Shown one piece after another: positions 52,998-61,481 of a stretch of 64,000 nucleotides of DNA. Source of the DNA: JBBROS01 sp965260995 (lineage in GTDB: Bacteria > Pseudomonadota > Alphaproteobacteria > Acetobacterales > Acetobacteraceae); NCBI GenBank assembly GCA_965260995.1, contig CBDHCD010000001.1, positions 372,001 through 436,000 of the forward strand, written 5' to 3'. The stretch's first letter is position 1. Every line of letters starts with the position of its first letter. A model generated the notes under the pieces. The model was not told the origin of the DNA, searched no databases, and was given only the letters and a program-made list of their open reading frames with translations. Made by a program: the position numbers and the translations under genes.

Positions 52998-53021
52998 GGA
53001 ATGTTTCACGTGAAACATTCC
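52998..53021. other. parS: parS-like ParB-binding palindrome
   Basis: A perfect 24-bp palindrome whose inner 16 bp, TGTTTCACGTGAAACA (53002-53017), is the consensus chromosomal parS site bound by ParB/Spo0J. It lies in the 65-nt gap between the convergent crp-like gene and pyk. No parA or parB gene is in the window. Chromosomal parS sites cluster near the replication origin, so this segment is probably origin-proximal. Confidence 0.9.
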
Positions 53022-53034
53022 TGGGCCCGCCCCC

Positions 53035-54468
53035 CTACTTCACCACCGCCACCCGGAGCGCGTTGGTGGTCCCGGGCTGCTTGAACGGGATCCCCGCGGT
53101 CACCACGATCTCCTGGCCCGGCGTCGCGAACCCTTCCACCCGCGCCAGCCGCGACGCCCGGGTCAGCGTCTCGGTCATCGTGTTGACCTCGCCCCCCAGC
53201 ACCGCGTGGACTCCCCACACCACCGCCAGCCGCCGCGCGGTCGGCATCGTGCTCGTCACCCCCAGCACCGGCACGTCCGGCCGCTCCCGCGCGATCCGCA
53301 GCGCCGTGCTGCCCCCTTCGGTGAACGCGGTGATCGCCGCCGCCCCGATCGTGTGCGCCACCTGCCGGCTGGCGGCGGCGATGGCGCTGGCCGACAGCGG
53401 CTCCGGCGCCGGCCGCCCGGCCTCCATCAGCCCGCGCCAGCCCGGGTCGCGCTCCACTCGCTCCACGATCCGGTCCATCATGTTGACCGCCTCGTACGGA
53501 TACTGCCCGGCCGCCGTCTCCGCGCTCAGCATCACCGCGTCCGCCCCGTCGAACACCGCCGTCGCCACGTCGGACGCCTCCGCCCGCGTCGGCGCCGGGG
53601 CGCTGATCATGCTTTCCAGCATCTGCGTCGCCACCACCACCGGGATGCCGCGCAGCCACGCCGCGCGCACGATCCGCTTCTGCGCCAGCGGCACCTCCTC
53701 CGGCGGCAGCTCCACGCCGAGGTCGCCGCGCGCCACCATCACCGCGTCCGACGCGGCCAGGATCGCGTCCAGGTTGTCGAGCGCCTGCGGCTTCTCGAGC
53801 TTGGTCATGATCCACGCCCGCCCGGCGGCGAGTTCCTTGGCTTCCGCCACGTCCTCCGCCCGCTGCACGAAGCTGAGCCCGATGTAGTCGACCCCGTTCT
53901 GTAGCGCGAACTCGAGGTCCACCCGGTCCTTGGCCGTCAGGGCCGGGATCGGCAGCGCCACGTCCGGCACGTTGACCCCCTTGCGGTCGCTGAGCGGCCC
54001 GCCCGTCACCACCTCCGTTTCCAGGTGGTCGTCGCGCACCCGCGTCACCCTGAGCCGCAGCTTGCCGTCGTCCAGCAGCAGGGACGTGCCGATCCCCGCC
54101 GCCCGGATGATCTCCGGGTGCGGCAGCGCCACCCGCCGGCTGTCGCCGGGCACCGACGACAGGTCGAGCCGGAACGCCTGACCCGTCTGCAGCACGACGC
54201 GCCCGCCCTGGAACCGCCCCACCCTGAGCTTCGGCCCCTGCACGTCGGCCAGGATGCCGATCGGCCGCCCCGTCTGCTCCTCCAGCGCCCGGATCATGCG
54301 GATGCGCGCCAGGTGGTCCTCGTGCGAGCCGTGGCTGAAGTTGAGCCGGAACACGTCCGCCCCGGCGTGGAACAGCCGCGACAGCACCTCCGCCGTCGCG
54401 CTCGCCGGGCCGAGGGTGGCCACGATCTTGGTCCGCCGCCGCCGGCGGATCCTGATCCGTTGAGGCAT
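53035..54468 (-). CDS. pyk: Pyruvate kinase
   Basis: The 477-residue glycolytic enzyme converts PEP and ADP to pyruvate and ATP. Its features are RRTKIVATLGPAS, RLNFSHGSHEDH, the catalytic lysine and acids in IMTKLEKPQALDNLDAIL and VMVARGDLGVELPPEEVPL, and the family signature VATQMLESMISAPAPTRAEA. The C-terminal domain is complete (TEGGSTALRIARERP). An AGGAGA site precedes ATG 54468. An Arg-rich start (MPQRIRIRRRRRTK) is slightly unusual. It is divergent from the DUF1244 gene. Confidence 0.95.
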   Translation of the reverse strand: MPQRIRIRRRRRTKIVATLGPASATAEVLSRLFHAGADVFRLNFSHGSHEDHLARIRMIRALEEQTGRPIGILADVQGPKLRVGRFQGGRVVLQTGQAFRLDLSSVPGDSRRVALPHPEIIRAAGIGTSLLLDDGKLRLRVTRVRDDHLETEVVTGGPLSDRKGVNVPDVALPIPALTAKDRVDLEFALQNGVDYIGLSFVQRAEDVAEAKELAAGRAWIMTKLEKPQALDNLDAILAASDAVMVARGDLGVELPPEEVPLAQKRIVRAAWLRGIPVVVATQMLESMISAPAPTRAEASDVATAVFDGADAVMLSAETAAGQYPYEAVNMMDRIVERVERDPGWRGLMEAGRPAPEPLSASAIAAASRQVAHTIGAAAITAFTEGGSTALRIARERPDVPVLGVTSTMPTARRLAVVWGVHAVLGGEVNTMTETLTRASRLARVEGFATPGQEIVVTAGIPFKQPGTTNALRVAVVK

Positions 54469-54600
54469 GTGCTCTCCTTGGTGGCCGGCCGCAAGGCTGG
54501 CCACGGGGCCGGCGCGGGACAGGCCCGCCCTTATGCGCGCCGCGCCCCGGTTGATCCAGGCCCCGTTTGCGCCATTTTGACCATGAAGGAGAACCGAGCA

Positions 54601-54903
54601 ATGCCCGAGATCGACCCTGCCACCCGCACCGAGCTGGAAGCCGCCGCCTTCCGCCGCCTCGTGTCCCACCTGCGCGAGCGCGGCGACGTGCAGAACATCG
54701 ACCTGATGAACCTGGCCGGGTTCTGCCGCAACTGCCTCAGCCGCTGGTATCGCGAGGAAGCCGAGCAGGGCGGCGTCGCCCTCACCGACCCCGAGGCGCG
54801 CGAGATCGTCTACGGCATGCCCTACAAGGAATGGCAGGCCCGCCACCAGAAGGAGGCCACCCCCGAGCAGAAAGCCGCCTTCGCCGCCGGCTCCGGCCAC
54901 TGA
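54601..54903 (+). CDS. DUF1244-family protein
   Basis: The 100-residue protein closely follows the DUF1244 pattern common in alphaproteobacteria: AAAFRRLVSHLRERGDVQNI, DLMNLAGFCRNCLSRWYREE, and VYGMPYKEWQARHQKEATPE. The paired Cys residues (FCRNC) may bind metal. Function is unknown. An in-frame ATG at 54583 could add six residues (MKENRA); the shorter form fits the family. It is divergent from pyk and in line with gapR. Confidence 0.85.
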   Translation: MPEIDPATRTELEAAAFRRLVSHLRERGDVQNIDLMNLAGFCRNCLSRWYREEAEQGGVALTDPEAREIVYGMPYKEWQARHQKEATPEQKAAFAAGSGH

Positions 54904-54989
54904 CGGACGCCGCGCCCCACGCTCTCGCGATTGACCCGGCGGGCGGGCGCGGCTAAGCCGCCTCCTCCCTTGCACATGCCGAGTCGCCC

Positions 54990-55313
54990 ATGGCCGCCAA
55001 CGACGCCCTCACCGAAGCCGACGCCCTCGACAACATGGGCAAGGACGGCCCGCCCGCCGGGGGCAAGGACGACGCCCGCGTCGGCGGCATCGCCGTCGAG
55101 CGGCTGCGCAGCCTGATCGAGCGCATCGAGCGTCTCGAGGAGGAGCGCAAGGCCCTCGGCAGCGACATCAAGGACATCTACGCCGAGGCCAAGTCCGCCG
55201 GCTTCGACGTCAAGGTGATCCGTCAGATCATCCGCCTGCGCAAGCAGGAGCCGGCCGAGGTCGAGGAGCAGGAGACGCTGCTCGACGTCTATCGCCGTGC
55301 GCTCGGGATGTAA
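54990..55313 (+). CDS. gapR: GapR-family DNA-binding protein (DUF2312)
   Basis: The 107-residue protein ends in the conserved GapR core: RLRSLIERIERLEEERKAL, SDIKDIYAEAKSAGFDVKVI and RQIIRLRKQEPAEVEEQETL. GapR proteins form tetramers that clamp overtwisted DNA and help chromosome replication and segregation in alphaproteobacteria. The N-terminal 30 residues are acidic and flexible. Its presence near parS supports an origin-proximal chromosomal setting. Confidence 0.9.
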   Translation: MAANDALTEADALDNMGKDGPPAGGKDDARVGGIAVERLRSLIERIERLEEERKALGSDIKDIYAEAKSAGFDVKVIRQIIRLRKQEPAEVEEQETLLDVYRRALGM

Positions 55314-55337
55314 GCCCGGGACAAGCCCGGACTCCTG

Positions 55338-55436
55338 GAGCGGTTTCAGTTTGGTCGGACGCACCTCGCGTCCGACCAAATTGAGCAACCGCGTGGAACG
55401 ATGGCTAGAGTGGTTTCGTGTAACATGAAACCGCTC
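55338..55436 (+). repeat. Dispersed palindromic repeat, copy B (complete)
   Basis: A 99-bp unit with terminal inverted repeats (GAGCGGTTTCA at 55338-55348 and TGAAACCGCTC at 55426-55436) encloses an inner hairpin: 13-bp arms 55350-55362 and 55368-55380, core GGTCGGACGC, loop 5 nt. It is nearly identical to copy A at 7771-7862. It sits between gapR and the DMT exporter gene. It is too short to encode anything and resembles a REP/MITE-type element. Confidence 0.85.
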
Positions 55437-55450
55437 TAGCGCGCCGGGCC

Positions 55451-56380
55451 ATGCCCCGGCCGCCATCACCCCCAGGCTGGCACTTGTGGGCCTACCTGCT
55501 CGCGTTGTCGGCGATGTGGGGCGGGGCGTTCCCCTTGATGCGCTTCGCCGTGCAGTCGATGCCGCCGCTCGCGTTGTCCGGGATGCGCGCCGGCGTCGCC
55601 ACCGCCGCCCTCGCCTTGTTCGTCTGGCTGATGGGCCGCGGCCTCCGGCCCGGCCCACGGATGCTGCGCGACATGGTCGTGCTCGGCAGCATCAACGGCT
55701 GGGTGCCCACCGTGCTGACCGCCGCCTCGCTCGGCCGCATCACCAGCGCGCAAGGCTCGCTGATCCAGGCCTGCGGCCCGTTGATGGTGGCGTGCCTCGC
55801 CGCCCTCGTGCTGCGCGAGGAGCCGCTCACCGCGCGCCGCCTGGCGGGCATCGGCGTCGGCTTCCTCGGCATCGCCGCCATCTTCGCCCCGCTGGCGGTG
55901 TCGGGGGAAGGCTCGCTCGCCGGCGGCCTGCTGATGCTGGCCGCCGCCGCCTGCTACGCCGCCGGCACCGTTTACGTCCGCTGGGCCAGGCCGGGCGCGT
56001 CGCCGGTGCTGGCGCTCGGCCAGCAGTTGTTCTCGTTCCTGCCGGCAATCCTGCTCGCCGCCGCCCTGCACCCGGTGTCCGTGCTGGCGCAGCCTTGGCC
56101 GGTGTGGGCGGCGGTCGCCGTGCTCGGCGTGTTCGCGTCCGCCGTGCCGTTCACCCTGTTCCTGCGGATGCTCCGCACCGCGTCCGCCGGCGACGCGGCG
56201 CTGATCGGCTACCTGCAGCCGGTCTGGGCCATCGGCCTCGCGGCGGCGCTGCTCGGCGAATGGCCGGAGCCGCGCGTGCTGCTGGGCGGCGGCGTGGTGC
56301 TGGGGGGCGTTTGGCTGGCGAGCCGGCCCGTCACCCCGCCAGCGCCGCCCGGTGCCGGCGGATCGCCGCCGCGCGCTTGA
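55451..56380 (+). CDS. EamA/DMT-superfamily transporter
   Basis: The 309-residue inner-membrane protein has ten predicted helices in two EamA repeats. Markers are ALSAMWGGAFPLMRFAVQ, SGMRAGVATAALALFVWL, SAQGSLIQACGPLMVACLAA, and in the second repeat AAACYAAGTVYVRWARPG and LQPVWAIGLAAALLGEWPEP. Such transporters export amino acids or other small metabolites; the substrate is unknown. The final 50 nt overlap the end of the convergent acyl-CoA synthetase gene. Confidence 0.88.
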   Translation: MPRPPSPPGWHLWAYLLALSAMWGGAFPLMRFAVQSMPPLALSGMRAGVATAALALFVWLMGRGLRPGPRMLRDMVVLGSINGWVPTVLTAASLGRITSAQGSLIQACGPLMVACLAALVLREEPLTARRLAGIGVGFLGIAAIFAPLAVSGEGSLAGGLLMLAAAACYAAGTVYVRWARPGASPVLALGQQLFSFLPAILLAAALHPVSVLAQPWPVWAAVAVLGVFASAVPFTLFLRMLRTASAGDAALIGYLQPVWAIGLAAALLGEWPEPRVLLGGGVVLGGVWLASRPVTPPAPPGAGGSPPRA

Positions 56381-58010
56381 TCTTCTGGCTCGGCGTCAGC
56401 AGGCCGTTCTCGACCGTGAACGGCGGCACCAGCGCGTGGCGGCGGATGCGCTCCACGCTCGACAGCCGGCGGTTGACGCGGGCGACCGCCGCCCCCACCG
56501 ACGCGCCGTCGCCGCCATCCGTCGGGACCACGAGCGCCGACAGCCCGGCCTGGCCATCCCCCATCACGACCGCCTGGACGATTTCAGGCTCGGCCATCAG
56601 CAAGCCCTCGATCCGCGCCGGGCTGACGTTCTCGCCGCCCGACAGCACGATGATGTCCTTCTTGCGGTCGGTGATGGTGAGGTAGCCGTCGCGGTCGAGC
56701 CGCCCGAGGTCGCCGGTGTGCAGCCAGCCGTCCCGCAGCGCCGCCGCGGTCGCGTCTGGCTGGTTCCAGTAGCCGTCCATGACCAGGCCGCCGCGGACCA
56801 GCACCTCGCCGTCCTCGGCCAGCCGCACGTCCACGCCCTTGAGCGGCGGCCCCACCGTCGCGTTGCGCGGCCGGCGCGGCGGGTTGACGCTGACCACCGG
56901 CCCGGCCTCCGTCTGGCCGTAGCCTTGCAGCACCGGCAGGCCGAGCGCCTGGAAGAAGCGCCCCACCTCCGGGTCGAGCCGCGCGCCGCCGGAGATCAGC
57001 CCGACCATGCGCCCGCCGAAGCGCGCCCGCACCCGGCGGCGCACGAGCAGGTCGAGCGCCGGGTCGAGCGCCCGGTCGGCGGGGGTCGAGGCCCCGTCGA
57101 TCCGGCGCAGCCCGGCGTCGAGCGCGCGGGCGAACAGCCGCTGCTTCCACGCCGGCTCCCGGCCCATCTGCAGCAGGATGCGGGCGCGGACCACTTCGAG
57201 GATGCGCGGCACCACGGTCAGGATGGTCGGCCGCATCGCCTGCATGTCGGCGGCCAGGTGCTCGACCCCGCGGCCGTAGACGACCTCGCAGCCGAAGGCG
57301 GGCAGCAGGAACTGGCCGACGGTGTGCTCGTAGCTGTGCGACAGCGGCAGGTAGGAGAGGTAGGTGCTGCCGTCGAGGCCGAGCGGGCGGGCGAGGGGGG
57401 CGATGCCGGCGATGTTGGACAGGATGGCGCGGTGCGGCAGCATGACGCCGCGCGGCAGGCCGGAGGTGCCGCTGGTGTAGATCAGGCAGGCGAGCGCGCC
57501 GGGCGGGATCAGCGCCGCCTCGGCGGCGACGTCGTCCGGGGCGGCCCCGTCCCGCTGCAACGGGTCGAACGGGCGTTCGCGGCCCGGCTCCATGCACAGC
57601 AGCAGGTCGATCCCGCCGACCAGCGCCGCGGCCCCGCGCACGCGCCCGGCGAGGGCGGCGGTGGAGGCGACGGCGGCCCGCGCGCCGCTGTCCAGCAGCA
57701 GGTGGGCGTGGTCCTCGACGGTGTTGGTGGCGTAGGCCGGCACCGGCACGGCGCGGATCGCCATCAGCGCGGTTTCCAGGATCGGCACCTCCGGGCGGCT
57801 CTCACTGACCAGCAGCACGCGGTCGCCGGCCTGGACGCCGGCCGCGCGCAGGCCGCGGGCGACGGAGGCGGCGCGGCGGGCGAAGGCGGCCCAGCTGACG
57901 GCGTGCCACGCGCCGGCCTGGTGGTGGCGGAGCATGGGGCGCGGCCCCCGGCGCCGGGCCAGGCCGAACATCATCGCGGCCAGGTTCGGCCATTCCGCTT
58001 CGCGCTCCAA
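56331..58010 (-). CDS. Long-chain acyl-CoA synthetase (AMP-binding family)
   Basis: The 559-residue adenylate-forming enzyme has the P-loop-like motif CLIYTSGTSGLPRGVMLPH, A5 QGYGQTEAGPVVSVNPP, A7 GWLHTGDLGRLDRDGYLTIT, A8 DRKKDIIVLSGGENVSPARI and a C-terminal A10 lysine (LTPSQKIKRAA). This is the long-chain acyl-CoA synthetase (FAA1-like) form. I select TTG 58010 because GGAGG stands just upstream; ATG-ATG about 18 codons later is an alternative. The gene diverges from the M3 peptidase gene and its 3' end overlaps the DMT gene. Confidence 0.88.
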   Translation of the reverse strand: MEREAEWPNLAAMMFGLARRRGPRPMLRHHQAGAWHAVSWAAFARRAASVARGLRAAGVQAGDRVLLVSESRPEVPILETALMAIRAVPVPAYATNTVEDHAHLLLDSGARAAVASTAALAGRVRGAAALVGGIDLLLCMEPGRERPFDPLQRDGAAPDDVAAEAALIPPGALACLIYTSGTSGLPRGVMLPHRAILSNIAGIAPLARPLGLDGSTYLSYLPLSHSYEHTVGQFLLPAFGCEVVYGRGVEHLAADMQAMRPTILTVVPRILEVVRARILLQMGREPAWKQRLFARALDAGLRRIDGASTPADRALDPALDLLVRRRVRARFGGRMVGLISGGARLDPEVGRFFQALGLPVLQGYGQTEAGPVVSVNPPRRPRNATVGPPLKGVDVRLAEDGEVLVRGGLVMDGYWNQPDATAAALRDGWLHTGDLGRLDRDGYLTITDRKKDIIVLSGGENVSPARIEGLLMAEPEIVQAVVMGDGQAGLSALVVPTDGGDGASVGAAVARVNRRLSSVERIRRHALVPPFTVENGLLTPSQKIKRAAAIRRHRAALAG

Positions 58011-58125
58011 CGAACCTCCCTCGACGCCGCCAGGACGCCGCCAGACAGGGGGGCTGCTTGCCCCGGCCGGGCAGAACCCCACTTTGAGGACGAAGCACCT
58101 ACCAGCACGACAGGACCGGCACCAG

Positions 58126-59949
58126 ATGCACCCACCCCTGGACCAAGCCCCCACCCGCACGCCCGACGGCCAGCTCGTCGCCCCAGCCCAGGCCGAGGCG
58201 CTGCCGTCGTGGGACCTGTCCGACCTCTACCCCGGCCTGCGCTCGGCCGAGGTGGAAGCCGACTTCGCCGAGGCGGCGCGGGCGGCGCGGGCGTTCCACG
58301 AGCGCCACGCCGGCAGGCTGGCGGCGATCGACGGGGCCGGGCTGGCGGAGGCGCTGGGCGAGTACCAGCGCATCGAGGAGATCCAGGGGCGGCTCGCCTC
58401 CTACGCCCAGTTGCAGTTCAGCCTGGACGGCACCGACCCGGCGCTCGGCCAGTTCTACCAGTCGGTCAACGAGCGGATCACGGCGATCAGCAGCGACCTG
58501 CTGTTCTTCGCCCTGGAGCTGAACCGGCTCGACGACGCGGCGCTGGACGCCAAGGCGGCGGACCCGGCGCTGGCGCGCTGGCGGCCCTGGCTGCGCGACC
58601 TGCGCGTGTTCCGGCCGCACCAGTTGAGCGACGAGGCCGAGAAGCTGCTGCACGAGAAGGAGGTGACGGGGCGCAGCGCCTGGTCGCGGCTGTTCGATGA
58701 GACGATCGCCGGGCTGCGGGTGCCGTTCCGCGGCGAGGACCTCACGGTGTCGGCGGCGCTCAACAAGCTGTCCGACCGGGACCGCGCCGTGCGGGCCGAC
58801 GCGGCGGGGGCGATCGGCGAGGTGTTCGCGGCCAACACTCGGCTGTTCAGCCTGATCACCAACACCTTGGCCAAGGACAAAGAGGTGATCGACACCTGGC
58901 GGCGCTACGAGCGGCCGACCAGCTACCGCAACCGGGCCAACATGGTCGAGGACGAGGTGGTGGACGCGCTGACGACGGCGGTGACCGGCGACTACGCGCG
59001 GCTGTCGCACCGCTACTACGCCTTAAAGGCGAAGTGGCTGGGCCTGGACAAGCTGGAGCACTGGGACCGCAACGCGCCGCTGCCCGGCGACCAGGACGGC
59101 AGCATCGGCTGGGACGAGGCGCGGGAGCGGGTGCTGTCGGCCTACAACGGCTTCTCGCCGGAGCTGGCGGCGGTGGGGCGCCGCTTCTTCGACAACGCCT
59201 GGATCGACGCGACGCTCAGGCCGGGCAAGTCGGGCGGGGCGTTCGCGCACCCGACGGTGCCGTCCGTCCACCCCTACCTGCTGCTCAACTACCACGGCAA
59301 GACGCGCGACGTGATGACGCTCGCGCACGAGCTGGGGCACGGGGTGCATCAGGTGCTGGCGGGCGAGCAGGGCTACCTGATGAGCGGCACGCCGCTGACC
59401 TTGGCCGAGACGGCGAGCGTGTTCGGCGAGATGATGACGTTCCGGGCGCTGCTGGACGCGGAGACGGACCCCGGGCGGCGGCGGGTGATGCTGGCCAACA
59501 AGGTCGAGGACATGCTGAACACCGTGGTGCGCCAGGTGGCGTTCTACGAGTTCGAGACGCGGCTGCACGCCGAGCGCCGCGGCGGCGAGGTGCTGGCGGA
59601 GCGGATCGGCGAGATCTGGATGCAGGTGCAGACGGAGAGCCTCGGCCCCGCGTTCCACTTCACGCCCGACTACAAGGTTTACTGGGCCTACATCCCGCAC
59701 TTCATCCATTCGCCGTTCTACGTCTACGCCTACGCCTTCGGCGACTGCCTGGTGAACGCGCTCTACAGCGTGTTCCAGGGCGGGCATCCGGGGTTCGAGC
59801 GCAAGTACCTGGACATGCTGCGCGCTGGCGGCACCAAGCGGCACAAGGAGCTGCTGGCGCCGTTCGGGCTCGACGCCTCCGACCCGGCGTTCTGGCGGCG
59901 GGGGCTCGACGTGATCGCGGGCTTCATCGACGAGTTGGAGCAAGCCTGA
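58126..59949 (+). CDS. pepF: M3-family oligoendopeptidase (PepF type)
   Basis: The 607-residue cytoplasmic zinc metallopeptidase has the zinc motif HELGH at residues 401-405 (TLAHELGHGVHQVL). The downstream Glu ligand region is LAETASVFGEMMTF, and the family's C-terminal KVYWAYIPHFIHSPFYVYAY segment follows. The N-terminal oligopeptidase-F domain (about 30-150) is present. It cleaves short peptides. The stop overlaps the next ATG by one base (TGATG), so it is co-translated with the ABC1 kinase gene. Confidence 0.93.
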   Translation: MHPPLDQAPTRTPDGQLVAPAQAEALPSWDLSDLYPGLRSAEVEADFAEAARAARAFHERHAGRLAAIDGAGLAEALGEYQRIEEIQGRLASYAQLQFSLDGTDPALGQFYQSVNERITAISSDLLFFALELNRLDDAALDAKAADPALARWRPWLRDLRVFRPHQLSDEAEKLLHEKEVTGRSAWSRLFDETIAGLRVPFRGEDLTVSAALNKLSDRDRAVRADAAGAIGEVFAANTRLFSLITNTLAKDKEVIDTWRRYERPTSYRNRANMVEDEVVDALTTAVTGDYARLSHRYYALKAKWLGLDKLEHWDRNAPLPGDQDGSIGWDEARERVLSAYNGFSPELAAVGRRFFDNAWIDATLRPGKSGGAFAHPTVPSVHPYLLLNYHGKTRDVMTLAHELGHGVHQVLAGEQGYLMSGTPLTLAETASVFGEMMTFRALLDAETDPGRRRVMLANKVEDMLNTVVRQVAFYEFETRLHAERRGGEVLAERIGEIWMQVQTESLGPAFHFTPDYKVYWAYIPHFIHSPFYVYAYAFGDCLVNALYSVFQGGHPGFERKYLDMLRAGGTKRHKELLAPFGLDASDPAFWRRGLDVIAGFIDELEQA

Positions 59950-61298
59950 TGGCCGAGGACGTTCCCAACCTGTTCGGCGAGCTGCGGCGTTACGCCCGCA
60001 CCTCGGGCGCGGTCGGCGGCATCGCGGCGCGGGTCGCCGGGCAGAAGGTGTTCGGCATCAAGGGCAACCGGGCGTCGCACGCCGAGGACCTGAAAAGCGT
60101 GCTGGGCGGGCTGAAGGGGCCACTGATGAAGGTGGCGCAGATCCTGTCCACCATCCCGGACGTGCTGCCGGCGGAGTACGCCGCCGAGCTGGCGCAGTTG
60201 CAGGCCAACGCGCCGTCGATGGGCTGGAACTTCGTGCGGCGGCGGATGTCGGGCGAGCTGGGGCCGGACTGGCAGTCCCGCTTCCAGGCGTTCGGGCAGG
60301 CGGCGGCGGCGGCGGCCAGCCTCGGGCAGGTGCACCGCGCGACGCTGCCGGACGGCGCGGAGGTGGCGTGCAAGCTGCAGTACCCGGACATGCCGAGCAC
60401 GGTGGACGCCGACCTCAAGCAGCTGCGGCTGGCGATGGGGCTGTACAAGCGCATCGACAGCGTGATCCAGGGTGACGACATCTATACCGAGATCGCCGAG
60501 CGGCTGCGTGAGGAGCTGGATTACGAGCGCGAGGCGGCGCAGATGCGGCTGTACGGGCTGATGCTGCGCGACCAGCCGAGCGTCAGCGTGCCGCGGCCGG
60601 TGCCGGCGCTGACGACCAAGCGGCTGCTGACGATGACCTGGCTCGACGGGCAGGCGCTGCAGCAGCGGATCGACGCCGACCCGCCGATGGAGGTGCGCAA
60701 CAGCATCGCGCGGGCGATGTTCCACGCCTGGTATGTGCCGCTGTACGGCTACGGGGTGATCCACGGCGACCCGCACATGGGCAACTACCAGGTGCGGGAG
60801 GACAACGGGGTCAACCTGCTGGATTTCGGGGCGATCCGGGTGTTCAACCCGCGGTTCGTGCGCGGCGTGATCGACCTCTACGAGGCGATCCGCGACCAGG
60901 ACGACGCCAAGGCGCGGCACGCCTACGAGGGCTGGGGGTTCCTCGACCTAAGCCGCGAGCAGATGGAGTTGCTGAACCAGTGGGCGTCGTTCATCTACGA
61001 GCCGCTGCTGGACGACCGGGTGCGGCGCATCCAGGAGAACGGCGACCCGAACTTCGGGCGCAGCGTGGCGGAGAAGGTCCACGCCGGGCTGCGCAAGGCG
61101 GGTGGCGTGCGGCCACCGCGGGAGTTCCTGCTGATGGACCGTTCGGCGGTGGGCCTGGGCAGCGTGTTCCTGCGGCTCAAGGCCGAGCTGAACTGGTCGC
61201 AGATGTTCCAGGCGCTGGTGCAGGACTTCGACGCCGAGCAGGTGGCGGCGCGGCAGGCGGCGGCGCTGGCGGAGGCCGGGGTGCCGCCCAGCGCGTAG
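59949..61298 (+). CDS. ABC1/UbiB-family atypical kinase
   Basis: The 449-residue protein of the ABC1/ADCK/UbiB family has the N-terminal K-x-x-Q segment (LKGPLMKVAQILSTIPDVLP), the Ala-rich nucleotide loop (AAAAAASLGQVHRATLPDG), VACKLQYPDM, the catalytic loop VIHGDPHMGNY and the metal-binding LLDFGAIRVF. Members support ubiquinone biosynthesis or lipid homeostasis. It lacks the C-terminal membrane helices of proteobacterial UbiB, so it is probably a paralogue rather than UbiB itself. It is coupled to the M3 peptidase gene. Confidence 0.88.
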   Translation: MAEDVPNLFGELRRYARTSGAVGGIAARVAGQKVFGIKGNRASHAEDLKSVLGGLKGPLMKVAQILSTIPDVLPAEYAAELAQLQANAPSMGWNFVRRRMSGELGPDWQSRFQAFGQAAAAAASLGQVHRATLPDGAEVACKLQYPDMPSTVDADLKQLRLAMGLYKRIDSVIQGDDIYTEIAERLREELDYEREAAQMRLYGLMLRDQPSVSVPRPVPALTTKRLLTMTWLDGQALQQRIDADPPMEVRNSIARAMFHAWYVPLYGYGVIHGDPHMGNYQVREDNGVNLLDFGAIRVFNPRFVRGVIDLYEAIRDQDDAKARHAYEGWGFLDLSREQMELLNQWASFIYEPLLDDRVRRIQENGDPNFGRSVAEKVHAGLRKAGGVRPPREFLLMDRSAVGLGSVFLRLKAELNWSQMFQALVQDFDAEQVAARQAAALAEAGVPPSA

Positions 61299-61481
61299 TC
61301 CCCGCCTTCCGGGGGCGCGCCTGGCCCGGCGCGGCCGGCCTTGCACGGCGCGCGCTTGCCAAGCCATGCTAATCCAACGACAACGATGATGATGACGCGA
61401 GCCGCCGGCTGGTGAGGCCGGCGGGGAGGCGATGGCGGTCAAGGCGGCGTCCTGGTGGGCGGCGCCCGGGGAGGAAGATGC

